From Gnetum montanum (lineage: Eukaryota > Streptophyta > Gnetopsida > Gnetales > Gnetaceae), in NCBI GenBank assembly GCA_015680685.1, contig MNCI01002152.1, positions 187,344 to 251,343 on the forward strand: a DNA stretch of 64,000 bases, given 5' to 3'. Within the stretch, counting starts at the first letter, position 1; the number at the start of each line of letters is the position of its first letter. Below are positions 1-11,144 of this stretch, one piece after another. Position numbers and translations under genes: made by a program. The notes beneath the pieces are model-generated. The model was not told the origin of the DNA. It saw nothing but the letters and a program-made list of their open reading frames with translations, and did not search any database.

Positions 1-3000
1 GCTTGATTGTTAGATTCATTATTGACAAGTCACCTCCTAAGAAAATAGGAGGACTAGCAAGATCCATAAGCTCATGCTACCTTATAAAGATTTGGATGAT
101 GCTAGAGTATAGTCGGTATAATGCTGACAATACTTTGATGGTGAAGCATAGAGCTCACAAGTTATTTCAGAATCCTCGTAGCATCTTGTATCGTCTATAA
201 GGGTGAGTATGATTATTGTGATGTTTTTATGTTTTTGGCTTAACTACCTTCCCTAACTTCATTGATTTTACAAACTTCTTGTAGATACAAGGTCAATGAT
301 CAAGGTTTGATCATCAACGATCAAATCTTGGTAGTGGCACAAATTGCTTTGGAAAAATTCACCAAGAATCCTCAAATCAAAATTATTATGTATCAATAAT
401 TAAGAGGGGACTTTGATGCATATGCCTCAAGATTCAATCTTGGATGCAAGAAGTACAAGGATGATAAGATGATGCACAACTAGTGGGTAGATGCCAATAG
501 CAAGGATCTGACCCTTGTAGCTAGGACCTCCACTCAAACCACACCGAAGAAGAAAAGGAAAGGTAAGCATAAAGGCTATGGCTTCTAGTGTTTCATGGTT
601 ATAACTTTAAGTGTTCTATTGCTTTACTTGGTTGTTAAAATTGCTTATGTCAATGCTAAACTTTGGTTGTTTCTTTGCAAGGCCTTCCATCTTGGTTGAT
701 GTCACTATACCACTTTTAGGTTTACATCATGAGGATACCCTCATCTTGAAGTTTGGTGAGGTGACATTAGCATAAGAGTGGCTAAAGAGACAAGTGCTTG
801 AGTATGTTTAAGCAAACGTATAATGTGCAGGTTTACTTGATGTATTTATGGCACGTATCTCTTCCATCCCTATTATGGAGATGTTGCATGTCATTGACTC
901 CTTCAATGAGAACATTGGTCATTTTAGCATCATCATATGGAGTATGAAGGTGAACATGACATAGGTGTGAGCCTCTTTTGTGAAATTTTTAGTGTACCTA
1001 TTGATGGGGTAAAGGTTCCCACTAGGATAGTAAGGGAAGTAGGCCATTGAGACAAAGTTTTGAAGTGGCTTAGTGCCAACATTGGCCACTCTAGAATTTC
1101 AATGTATAGCTTCATGAACCTTGATATAAAGGAATCATATCCTTTGTTTAGGTCTCATGCATTTCCTAAACTATCTTAACAAAAGAAGGTAATTGACTTG
1201 GCATAGGGGTGAATCTTTAAGAACGTCCTGATGGAGGACACCAGACTTCACTAGGTGGCTGCTTTGGTTACTAGGATTTAGGAGGATATCCTTCAGCTTC
1301 ATGTTGATACCTCTAGGATAATGCACATGCACTTTGGTTTTTTGTAGATTATCTAAAGAGGTTTGTGAAGTTTCTGGTGGTGTACTGGAATAAACGATGG
1401 ATTTCCCAAAACCCAAGCCAACTTTCTAGGCCTTGGATAAAGCACATTTATCTAGCAATATAGGCCCAAAACCCACTAGAGGGGTTGAATGATACATTAT
1501 CCATCACCACTAAGAATCTCAATGTTAGGTAGTATGAGTCTTCTGATAGTACTAATGATGATGAAGGCATATGGAGGTTGAAGGGGTAGCTAGGGAGACA
1601 CTCAAGAGGCCTATGGATGAGGCACCCCCAACATCAAACCATCCTACCCCAATGATACTTAAGTTTATACTTTGGCTATTACAATAGGTAGTTACAAGCA
1701 TGATTTATTTAAATTTGGCTATTTCATGTTTTAAAGTTTATTTCTACTTTATGGTTTCATGTGCTAACTAGTTTTCTATGTGCTATAGTTGTAGGCAAGC
1801 ATCAAGTTATGGTAGCCCAAGCTATTACAGAGGCGAAATAAAGGTCTGCAAAAGAGGCACTCCTAAAGCAACCTATGGTTGAAGGATTTATCAATGTAGG
1901 TATAGATGATCTAGACATATTGTTTGGTGAGGTAGTATCAAGTACATCCCTCATCATCATCCCTGAGAAGAAAGAGAAGGAGGAGTGAGGTATGCCCATG
2001 CCTTAATATTTTTGTTATATCTCATTATCTATCTTTGGTTTTCATCCTAACATTTCAATGATTGTTATGCTTACACTTGTCCCTAAGCCACTAGTGCAAG
2101 CTTCAGTCCATAAGTTTCATGTGAAAACATGGGTAGAGACTCCAGAAAAAGTGGAGTTCATGCATGGGATGGCTAAGGACATCATCAATCAGTTGCATCA
2201 AGTTGCATCTAAGATAGGTAAGTATTTTATTTTATGTGCTTCAGTTGTAGGCTATGCTTGCATTATTGCTATCTTAGGTTTTGCATTTTATGCTTATGTG
2301 GTGCCTTTTATGGAGTGGGACCCTAACAGAGACATGGAGATAGATTTCTTACCTAAGCTTTGCTCTGACATATCTAGTGTACCCTTGAAGTTATATGAGA
2401 CTACTATTGATCTAGCAATGTTGTGTGCAAAATATTCATGGGAGATGGAGAGGTTCAACAAATTCCTATGGGAGGAAGTTGTGGCCTTAAGGGAAAAGAC
2501 TCAACAATAGGAGAAGACGATAGAGAACTTTGAGACCATAAGGCCTTTATGGAAGCCCAAGTGGCTACCTCTGGGAAATTATGGATTAAGGAGATAACGT
2601 GGACACACTACTAGCATGTCATTTAGGATAAAGTAGTGGTCATATAGGAGATGGAAAAATAATGTATGTAGATGCAGCTCATCTTCCAAAAGGTTGAGAA
2701 CTAAAAAACTAATTGTGCTTGGGTCCTAGAGTGAGACAAGACAAAAAAGGCCCACAAGAAATAGTACAAGGTAGATCATGGGGCCTACCTTAAGTGGCTT
2801 AATGAGGAGTTAGTTCAATAGCGCAAGAGATAGTTTTTCATCTAGGGAATCCAATTAAAGAATGCTTATCAACTTTTTTAAGGTACTCTCACAATGAAGC
2901 AATTCCCTACTAGTCAAATTACCACTGCTACAAGTGAGACCTCTATGGTTGTTATTACCCAAGAACCTTCTACTTGGACTTATATAGATAGGATCAACAT

Positions 3001-3290
3001 TCTCTCTAGTGTTGATTTTAGGGATGTTGACTGGGTCAACATGATGAAGGACCAGATCCTCCATCATTTGGAGGAAGGCCTTTCCCATCTATCCCTAGAT
3101 GTAATGGAGCTAGACTCTTCATAGTTTTGATATATTATATGTTTTTATTTCTTATTTTAAGCTATGGTTTTGGCTATGGGTTACTAACTAGCTATATGTT
3201 ATTACATTTTAGGTCTTAGGAGACATTGGCAGTGAGGGTGGGAATGACCCACCACTTCCTCATTCAGATACCAATTAGTAGCCTCCATCA
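1..3290 (+). pseudogene. decayed multi-exon gene-like region, unknown family
   Basis: Several stretches read as protein-like sequence on the plus strand, separated by short T-rich segments bounded by plant-type splice signals. Examples are a donor at 203 with an acceptor ending at 284, a donor at 563 with an acceptor ending at 681, and an acceptor ending at 1794. Exon-like pieces lie at about 3-202, 285-562, 682-1660, 1795-1990, 2058-2510, 2894-3123 and 3213-3280. In-frame stops occur inside most of them, so it is no longer a working gene. I do not recognise the family. It lies on the 3' side of the minus-strand gag-protease element A, so it could be an antisense ORF of that element, as known for some Tat-lineage plant elements. 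That link is inference; a dead host gene is the alternative. Confidence 0.4.
2058..2510 (+). pseudogene. longest exon-like ORF of the unknown gene-like region
   Basis: This is a 150-residue open frame. The first 53 residues and the last 70 look like ordinary soluble protein, with a charged C-terminal end. The middle is strongly hydrophobic (about residues 55-85) and would look like a membrane segment. However, a consensus donor (AG then GTAAGT) sits at 2218, exactly where the hydrophobic run begins, and the run is T-rich like a plant intron. The hydrophobic part may therefore be translated intron that happens to stay open. A candidate acceptor is at 2276-2277, which would give a 60-nt intron. 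The frame ends at a TAG, after which similar coding-like sequence continues with stops. Confidence 0.35.
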
Positions 3291-3299
3291 ATTTAGCTT

Positions 3300-3940
3300 G
3301 TTTTCTTTTTGTTTTTATTTTCATGATGATGGCTATGATTAGCCAAGACTATTTTATAGATGATTATTATTCTTTGACATTTTTTTACATAATGTGTCCA
3401 TGGCTATGTATGGATACTTTAATTTTAAATTTAAATATTTTGTTATCATTTTTAGCTATATATCACATTGTAGTAAACATTGTAAAAGTTGAGAATGGCT
3501 ATGTTGACTTTTTGGTTATAGAATCAAATGGCTAATCAATGCAATAATAGAGTAACCAAAGAGAGATATAATCATGGAAGGAACATTTTCTAGTTTTAGA
3601 CCATCATGGGAATAAGTTATATTATTTTGCTAGTTTAAGGCCATGGTGGACCATGATGCATTAATGTTACTTTTGCTAGTTTAGGACCATGGTGGGTCAT
3701 AATGCTAATTTAACATCATATCAAAAAATGGAGAAAAAAAGAAGAATATTTATAAGGCTTTTTCGATGTTCATAACATAAGTAGAAATAAAGTAAGGTTG
3801 TAGTAAATAGGTAAAAATGCAAATGTACTTAGGCTACATGCATAAAGAGTAAAACAAAAAATGCATAAAAAGATATAATAAACTGCAAAAGAAAAGTAAG
3901 GCCACATGGCTATCAGTGCATCAGGTCATAGGGGCATTGA
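3300..3940. other. AT-rich stretch, nothing recognised
   Basis: It holds short repeats of a phrase like ccatggtgg..catgatgc at 3600-3700, and no supported gene. Confidence 0.5.
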
Positions 3941-4149
3941 AAGATTAAGGGAAACTTCACTTGTACATATTCTTTCTAATCTCTGCAAGATTAGGGAGTG
4001 AGTAAGGCCTTCACTACACAAGCTTATATTCACCATCCCCTTTCCTTACAATGTTAAAAGGGAGTTCATCACCACTCATTGTTGTCATTGTTAGCTTTCT
4101 TGGGTTGTTGCTCTTCATGGTCAAGAGCTTCTTCTTGAAGCTCTATTTC

Positions 4150-4768
4150 GGATGCTTGTCTATGTCTATGTTGTTGATAGCTAGGAAAATCATATTATCA
4201 CCATGAATGAAGATTTCACCTCCCTCATAAGGAAGGTTAATTTCTTGATGAATGGGAGAGGACATAGCTCATAGTTAAGCCAACCAGTGTCTTCCTACAA
4301 TTAGGTTGAATCTTGGTGTCTCTTCTAGCACCAAGAAATTAGTGGTTATGGGGAATTTCTCTCTAGTTACAAAATCCAAGGAGATAGACCCTTTGATGGC
4401 AACTCTTGATCCATTGAAGAACTTAAGAGATATGGTGGTTGTAGGTTGTATTTTCTCAGTTAGGCCCAAGCATTCAATAATTGTGCATGGGATGACATTA
4501 TTATGGCTCCATCATCAACATGCACCCGATGAATTTTAAATTGTCCTATGTGTATGGTTATGAATAAAGGGGCTGTATTTACTTCATCATTTTGGAGATT
4601 AACCTTAACTTGACTATTGCAAAATGTTAAGGATATTGATTTCTCCTCACTTGGTGAGGAAGAAACCATCATTGCATGGATAGATTCCTCATTAGTTAGG
4701 ATATCCTCACTAATGGGGATGGAGGTCAAAATTTTGACTAGCACCTCACAATGTGTGGTGGAAGTCAT
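4150..4768 (-). pseudogene. retropepsin-like protease remnant of element A
   Basis: The minus-strand translation holds a retropepsin-type core in two overlapping frames. The first (4460-4768) ends in a HVDDGAIIM segment, which stands where the catalytic D-S/T-G of a Ty3 protease is expected; here it reads D-D-G. The second (4275-4469) carries the downstream flap and the hallmark NLIVGRHWL segment, matching the I-L-G-R-x-W-L motif of plant elements. A frameshift separates the two. Further left (4170-4260) weak similarity to the GAVPSS-HQ stretch that follows protease in plant gypsy elements is visible. The protein would cut the gag-pol polyprotein inside the virus-like particle; this copy is not functional. 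Confidence 0.7.
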
Positions 4769-5179
4769 GATCAGGTCATATAAGCTTAGAGTTGTATTTT
4801 TCTGCTTGAGGAATTGCTTGACTTGGTCTATTGCATTGAGGAAGTTTTTATTGTTGGCTGTGGGCTTGTCATCCTAATTTTGATTTACTTCCTCCATGCA
4901 TCCCAAAATGTAATCTTTAGCTTTAGGTTGTGGTTGTTAAGGCTTTTCATCATTGTTCTAGTTGTGGGCCTTTTGGTCCTCCTATGGCTTGTTGGTTGGA
5001 GTGGGTTGGGTAGAGGACATGGGTATAGCCAAAATGGAAGTGGGCTTTGGTGGATTCACTTCCTTTTGTGCCTCCATTTTCTTGTCTCCCTAATTTTTAG
5101 GGTTTTTCTTATGCTTCTTCATTTGTTTGTCTAAGGTTTTTTGGTGGTTAGCTATTATTTACAAGGAAGAGGCAATAGC

Positions 5180-5916
5180 ATTGGCCACCATAGGAGGTTA
5201 TTGTGTAGTTGTCTGAGCTATGACTAGTTGTGTTGTGTTAGGTTGGGGGACCTTAATGACAAAAGGTTCCTTGGAAGGCATACATGATGGTACTTTTACA
5301 ACAAAAGGGGAACTTGAGCTATGGGAGGCTAAAGAAGTCCTCTCATTGCAAAGGGGTACTTGAATCATGAATGGTTCTCTTATAGGTCTCCAATCATCAT
5401 CAATGTTAAATGTTGAAATAACATAGGGGTTGTCATTATCATTTAGCGGGTCTTTGTAAACCTACATTAACTAGTTTTATAGCCAAATTGGGTTGGAAGC
5501 ATCTAGGACTAACTCCTCCCTATCTATCATCCTTTGCAAGTCATCCTTCAGTGTAAGGTATAAGTCTTTGTCATGATTAAGCATTCAATGATAATGGCAA
5601 AATCATTCTAATTTGAAGTATGTAGGCAATTTTGAGTCATATTTCATTGTCTAAAAGGGATTCTTGGCTATTTCACATAGTCTATCATGCTTCTTTGGAA
5701 AGCTTCAGCCATTTTTTTATATTGAATATGCTCACTTCTCAAAAGTTTGTCTAATAGCTCAGATGGTTTTAATGGTAGCGTAGTATATTTGGCCCTTTCC
5801 TTCCTTTTGAAGTTAGGTCTGGTTGTTGTCAATGCAGTGGCCCTAGATGTTAATGGTTGGTTATTATGGTCATTGGTGGGGACCTTAGGTGGATTGACCT
5901 CTACTCCTTGGTTCAT
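5180..5916 (-). pseudogene. gag C-terminal and spacer region of element A
   Basis: An 82-residue open frame (5668-5916) contains the LPLKPSELLDKLL segment. This resembles the L-P-M-S-x-x-E-L-L-P-x-L-L motif that follows the capsid domain in plant Ty3/gypsy gag. To its left (5180-5460) the same strand encodes a proline-rich spacer with repeated phrases such as PFVVKVPS and PFVIKVPQ. In-frame stops and at least one frameshift break the region. It lies between the gag core (6160-6374) and the protease (4150-4768), the normal gag-pol order read on the minus strand. Confidence 0.65.
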
Positions 5917-6159
5917 GATCTTTGTTTCCTTAGTTATAGTTTCTACAGTTGTGTTGTTTTTTTTTGCTCTTTTCTTTATCTCTTAATGTATGTTGATTTT
6001 TGTATGCTATGTAGGTGAAATTGTGACTAGCTTTTGTAGCATATTCTATGTTTTTGGTTTGGGAAAATGTTTGGGTGAGCGATATTAGATCAAGTTAGTA
6101 GATTTTTAATTTTATAAAGTTTTTCATTACTTCCTTAAATATGGAAAACAAGTGGGCTT

Positions 6160-6374
6160 CAACTATAAGCTCTACTATTTCATTTAGTAGTCCATTCCAC
6201 CACTAAATGAATTTCTATACAAGTTCTAAGGGTCCTTGCTTAACCTTCATGAGTTGGTCAAGCATGGTGTTGCACTTCAAGTTATACTTGAAGCAGTTTA
6301 CAAACTAGGCAAACAAGTCCTCCAAAGAGGATATGGATCCCCTAAGTAATGCGCAATACCAATTAAGTACTTTC
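6160..6374 (-). pseudogene. Ty3/gypsy gag (retrotransposon capsid) core of element A, left part
   Basis: The minus-strand reading contains NWYCALLRGSIS followed by a hydrophobic FVNCFKYN stretch and VKQGPLEL. These match the order W-Y-x-x-L-x-x-x-S-I, F-x-x-x-F and V-K-Q of the plant retrotransposon gag domain. The frame is cut at 6374/6375 by the insertion of element B and resumes at 17304. At least one in-frame stop is present. Confidence 0.8.
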
Positions 6375-6379
6375 CTAAT
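6375..6379. repeat. target-site duplication of element B, left copy (CTAAT)
   Basis: CTAAT directly precedes the terminal TGTTGGC of the left LTR. The same five bases follow the right LTR at 17304-17308. Confidence 0.92.
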
Positions 6380-7642
6380 TGTTGGCGACCGTTTGGGACA
6401 CGACCGCCAACGAGTGTCCTTGAACAGGATTTAGGTGCTTGCTGGTCTTTGGCAACACCAAGGCCCAGATACCTCCAAATAGACTTAGTAGTTAATGTGA
6501 GTATGTGTGTGTGCTGTTGTGGCGTGCGGTTGTGAAAAATGAAATGATTGCGTTATGTGTAAACTATAGATGACTTGTCTTAAAGAGATTCAGCCAACTT
6601 TGCCAAGTACTGCGAGTTGTTGAGAGTTCCTATTTTGTTCAATTGCCTAGTCTACACGGTTCTTATAATACCTACTTGTAACAAATAAAATTTTGCAAAA
6701 AAATTTGAGCATAACTCTACGAATCTACTTCTAATTCTCCCCAGAGAAAGAGATAATTCCACAAGAAAACTAGAAATAGAGCAAGATTCAATGGAAATAA
6801 ACAAAAAAGAAAAGCAGATTTGTGTAGACCTTAAATATTTAAACAAGGTAAAATGACACGAGTAAACACTTCACAATAAAGCTATCCCAAATTCAATAAC
6901 TACAAATTGTTCAAACTTCCAAGGCTCAAATAAGCAATTTCTTCAAGACAATCCTACTATGCTACCAAAAAATTGCTGTGTAAACTACCACGTACAAAAC
7001 TCCATTTTGGCTAGATAATGGACATCAACAATTGCATTCAATAGAACCTTCAAAAGACTTGACAATTTTTGATTGAAATACCACGGAGATTTACTTTAAA
7101 GATAAAAAGAAGCTATTCTGGTCCCATCAAAATACCAAAGATTTTCTGAACCCTCTTGACTATTGAATCGTTCAACGGCATGACTACAAGTAGAGGCTCT
7201 CTTACAACGATCTCAATAGTAGTTCTTATACGTTGCACAATAACAAAATTTACTACTAAAATGCTTTTAAGGCTTTTAAACACAAGTGCTTCTATGGAAA
7301 AATTTTAATAGAAATTTTCTATCAGGCAACAAGAACAATAAGAGTAATCTAAAAATCCCAAAATTATTTGCCAAGGATGATACTATCTAATCCACTAGCT
7401 AAATAATTTAAACAAAATAAAAAATAAAAAACATAACTCACAGGACCATGACAAAGAGGCTGAAATCTTTCCTTTAGCAAGTTATCTTACAAGAAATCTT
7501 TCACACTTTCTTCTTTACAAATGCTCTTCTCCCAAGACTCAAAAGTGTGTCTCCAAGTGAGAGCCCAAGTGCTAGCTAGTAGCCTTCCAAAGTGTGATGT
7601 CAATGTCTTCTCCTAAGTCCCCCTTCCTCCTTGACCCCTGAA

Positions 7643-7653
7643 GCCTTTTTATA
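7643..7653 (-). promoter_or_regulatory. TATA box in element B left LTR
   Basis: The minus strand reads CCCTATAAAAAGGCTTC, a strong plant TATA box. The same motif is conserved in the other LTR at 14588-14598. Transcription would start about 30 bp downstream, near 7615. Confidence 0.7.
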
Positions 7654-7732
7654 GGGTTCAAAGATAGGTAGGTAAGTTACAAAATATCTTGTGTGGTTAT
7701 AACCACCATAGAGATAAAAAAGCCGCGGGTGA

Positions 7733-7822
7733 CAAGTGTCTTCATTCAGTTGCCAAGTGTCTTCATTCAGTTGCCAAGTGTCTTCACTTAGTTGCCAAGT
7801 GTCTTCATTTAGTTGCCAAGTG
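7733..7822. repeat. 21-bp minisatellite, four units (left LTR of B)
   Basis: Units of the form aagtgtcttcaYtYagttgc(c) repeat four times just upstream (minus sense) of the TATA box. The right LTR has only two units at about 14677-14725. Confidence 0.85.
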
Positions 7823-8389
7823 GTCACCATGGAGATAAAAAAGTTGTAGTTGACAAGTGGCCCTTGTAGTTACAACCACTCCAAAGATTAAAAAGCTATG
7901 GTTCCTAAGTGTCCTATTAGATAGCTATCCAATATAACTCCTTAGCATATGCAAATTTTTAAATTAATACTAATACTCACTTGGTACATGTATAGTAGCA
8001 TAATAAAAATTAAATTACTTATATCAAAACCCAAAGTTAATTAAAATAAATGCTGTATTCTACAACTAGAGCCTCGATGTAGTTCTGAATGTGCGGTTAA
8101 TGATGCCACTGGCCATGACGATGAGGTGCTTTGGGTTTGATATGGAAGTTGCTGTTGATGTTAATGCGTAGCAGGTATGCCTGATGGTGACAGAGATTCT
8201 TCCAGCCCTATGATAGGCCTAGAGCAACCAACTTCAAGCAAGTCCAGACCCTCAGGCCGAAGCAGCAACCTTGGCAGCTGGGTATTGATTCCTCTTCTTC
8301 GTATTCTGGAATAGGCTTGCACATTTCTTTGCAATGCAACCATCACTTGGTTGGTCCAATTACTGCCCACGTGGAAGACTGGAACACGT

Positions 8390-8820
8390 CTTTGAGATGT
8401 AGAAAAAATGCAGCGCTACCGAGATTGATGTATGTTAGACTTTGATTCATCAAAGCAAACTCGGTTGGAATCGAACCCATGTATCCATTATCAAATAAAT
8501 CAAGTTTCTACAGAGATCTCATGCCAATCGGAGGAGGAATTCTTTTGCTCAGAAAGTTTTCTGACAAACTCAAGTTTATCTGTGATGAAAAATTCCCAAT
8601 GGTGGCTGGTAAAGTACCGTTGATAAAATTTTAGGATAGCAGAAGGTACTGGAAAGTCTGCCCCAGCTTCCCCAAACTTGGGAGGCACAACCCTTGTGAG
8701 ATGATTATCGTACATCTCCAAATTTACAAGTTTTGAGCAATTTGAGATTACTTTCAGCACAGAAATATCTTGGTTTGGACCCTCCCTTTTTCTTTGAAGA
8801 ATAATTTTGCCAAGATCCAA
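8390..8820 (-). pseudogene. captured leucine-rich-repeat receptor fragment in the left LTR of B
   Basis: The minus strand encodes about four consecutive leucine-rich-repeat units with the plant receptor-kinase spacing: ISNCSKLVNLEMYDNHLT, then (after a frameshift) FINGTLPATIGNFSS, then RIPPPIGMRSL, then GSIPTEFALMNQSLTYINL. Stops and one frameshift break it. It lies inside U3, so it would be copied with the element but not translated as part of gag. Plant LRR receptor-like proteins sense ligands at the cell surface. Only part of the ectodomain is here, with no kinase. The same fragment is at the matching place in the right LTR, so capture preceded this insertion. Confidence 0.7.
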
Positions 8821-8829
8821 GAATTCCAG

Positions 8830-9560
8830 TTTTGGTAACTGTATCGTGGAGTTTCATCACTGTAATCCCTACTCCGGCGGTAGGACCTTCTACCGTGGCA
8901 AAATCCCCATCATTCAAATAGTCCTTGCCTTCTTCTTTTTGTTCCTTTGCAAGTAGAGGCGGTACTAGGGACGACCCAAGATGATGATTCCAGTGAGCGC
9001 TGCAGTGACGACAATGGACCACATGGCCTTGTCCTCCCACCAACTCACCAGTCACTGTGAAAAACCAGAGCCCCAAGAACACCTGTGAGCAAACTCAAAA
9101 TAGTGACCCTTCAGGGTAGACCCCGGCATCCTGCATGACTTCTAGAAATTCGAAAGCCTTGTCCACCGAGTTGAATGCCGACGTTAGCAGAGAAAATTAC
9201 AACATTAGTCACGGCATTATCGTTGCCATAAAGAGCAATGACGATGTTGAAGAACTGCTTCTCAAACGGATCACCGCCAGCGGTGATGTGCTGGCCCAAG
9301 AAAGAGTTGCTGATGAAGGTTTCATGACCATCCTTCACTACAATTCCTATGTTGCTGGACTGCGACTGCTGCAAATTCTTGATCAAAACCGATTGCTTCC
9401 ACGTATCAGTTTCTGGCAACGGCTCTGTCGAAGTCGCAGGTATTAGCATCAACATTGGCTCTAGCTTGATTCAGCTGGGAGAGGCCACGTGCTTTCTTGT
9501 CGTCTGCCTGGTGCCCTTTGTTTTTGGCACAAATGACTCCATCTTTTCAACCATCTTTTC
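8830..9560 (-). pseudogene. second captured gene-like fragment in the left LTR of B, unknown
   Basis: An unusually GC-rich and codon-like stretch for this window. It contains a 114-residue minus-strand open frame (9111-9455) and continues in other frames through a short hydrophobic segment (about 9060-9110) to 8830. I do not recognise the protein. A methionine followed by a basic segment lies near 9540 and could be the original start. The matching stretch in the right LTR is about 15730-16460, again with stops. The base composition differs from the surrounding AT-rich LTR, as for captured host sequence, and the LRR fragment lies directly beside it. Confidence 0.4.
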
Positions 9561-10097
9561 AACCGTAATTATTGCTGCAAAATATGATCCACGAAGTGAG
9601 AAGAGATTTATCTAAATTCAGTTTTGAATGCCGGTTATCTGCAATTGCAGACATCTGGGTCTGCCTTGCGCGTACTGCAAAAATGTTGAAATACTATGAC
9701 AATTATTATGATAACATTAAAATGCTGCAGAAATGGGATGTAGTCCTGATCAAGGATCAACATTCTTCCAATTTGAGTGACACTTTTTTTTATTGTAATG
9801 CTGCAATAGCATGGCTCTAATGGAGGTTTGGATCAAGGGCAAGTGCTGCATCATCTTGTTCATAGTCTCATTAGCTTCTTACAACCTCCTTGCCCGGCCC
9901 AGAAGCTCAACCATAAAAATATAGCATCAATTTCTGTATAGTATACCAAATGTTTATCAATGGCCTCAACACGTTGTATATGAACCTCATGAAATTTTCA
10001 GGGGCATTTCATAGGCCAAACAATATAACTCTCAATTCCAAGGCATCATTTGTTTTGTACAAGTTGCCTCACATTCATTACCTTCCTATACCTTATA

Positions 10098-10960
10098 GAG
10101 GTTAACTAAACCCACTTCTTGACTTGTACATCAATACATGTTTGTAGATCCAGTGAATACTTCTTTGGCACTAAAAAAAATTGGTAGAGGATTGTCATGA
10201 ACTTTAAACAATTGATCATTTTTCATAAACAAAACTGTATTTGCTAGTGAATCAATTAGAGAAAAACCTTTCAAACTACCAACCCAACACCTCTGAAAAG
10301 TCTTCATCCAATAAAATATTGGCAATGTTTAAATGAAGGTGAACGTTAGTTATATGATTAGCTTCACAACCTCACAAAGCTTGCTCCATTAAATGGCCAA
10401 AATGTGCCAACATTTCTGCCCTCTTTAAAAGGTTTAAAGTAATTTATGCAAGCCCCATTTTAAAACTGAACTATACTGAAGCTTTTATTGAATTTTTACA
10501 CTAAAAAGATGAATATTTTTGGAGGAAGGAGGTTAACTAAACCCACTTCTTGACTTGTACATCAATACATGTTTTGTAGATCCAGTGAATACTTCTTTGG
10601 CACTAAAAAAAAAATAGTAGAGGATTGTCATGAACTTTAAACAATTGATCATTTTTCTTAAACAAAACTGTATTTGCTAGTGAATCAATTAGAGAAAAAC
10701 CTTTCAAACTACCAACCCAACACCTCTGAAAAGTTTTCATCCAATAAAATATTGGCAATTTTTAAATCAAGGTGAACGTTAGTTATATGATTAGCTTCAC
10801 AACCTCACAAAGCCTGCTCCATTAAATGGCCAAAATGTGCCAACATTTTTGCCCCCTTTAAAAGGCTTAAAGTAATTTATGCAAGCCCCATTTTAAAACT
10901 GAACTATACTGAAGCTTTTATTGAATTTTTACACTGAAAAGATGAATATTTTTGGAGGAA
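10098..10960. repeat. tandem duplication spanning the LTR/purine-tract junction of B
   Basis: A unit of about 431 bp (10098-10528) is repeated directly at 10529-10960. Each unit holds the last roughly 315 bp of the LTR, the GCCAACA terminus (ending 10412 and 10845), the purine tract and about 115 bp of interior. The right LTR ends only once, so the duplication is specific to this end. Confidence 0.88.
10413..10427 (-). other. polypurine tract of element B
   Basis: The minus strand reads AAAGAGGGCAGAAAT directly before the LTR start. The duplicated copy at 10846-10860 reads AAAGGGGGCAAAAAT, a better tract. It would prime plus-strand DNA synthesis. Confidence 0.6.
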
Positions 10961-11144
10961 AATTCCCATGAAACATAAGGTTTGGTGGTATAAAAACCTC
11001 ATTCCTAACAAAAATAACAAACTGTACATCATCAAGTCCTTTATTCATGGACTATTCTTGAGATGGGAAGAGAATGGTGAGGATTACACTGGTAGGAATC
11101 CTCATATCTCTAACCTTCTCATAAGCAATCTCTCTACTATTTTT

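Larger units (their letters stand above)
6380..10412 (-). repeat. element B left LTR (3' LTR)
   Basis: It is 4033 bp, starts TGTTGGCGACC and ends GTGCCAACA on the plus strand. It matches 13489-17303 along its whole length. Read on the minus strand, U3 runs from 10412 to about 7615 and R-U5 from there to 6380, judged by the TATA box at 7643-7653. It has four copies of a 21-bp minisatellite unit where the right LTR has two, and an extra 12-bp duplication near 9544-9567. Confidence 0.93.

Noticed and set aside
3323-3535. 70-residue hydrophobic frame
   Set aside because: AT-rich sequence with no motif and no conserved copy.
9135-9820. Plus-strand frames of 82-103 residues in the B LTR
   Set aside because: They overlap the captured minus-strand fragments, and the codon signal and LRR motifs are on the minus strand.
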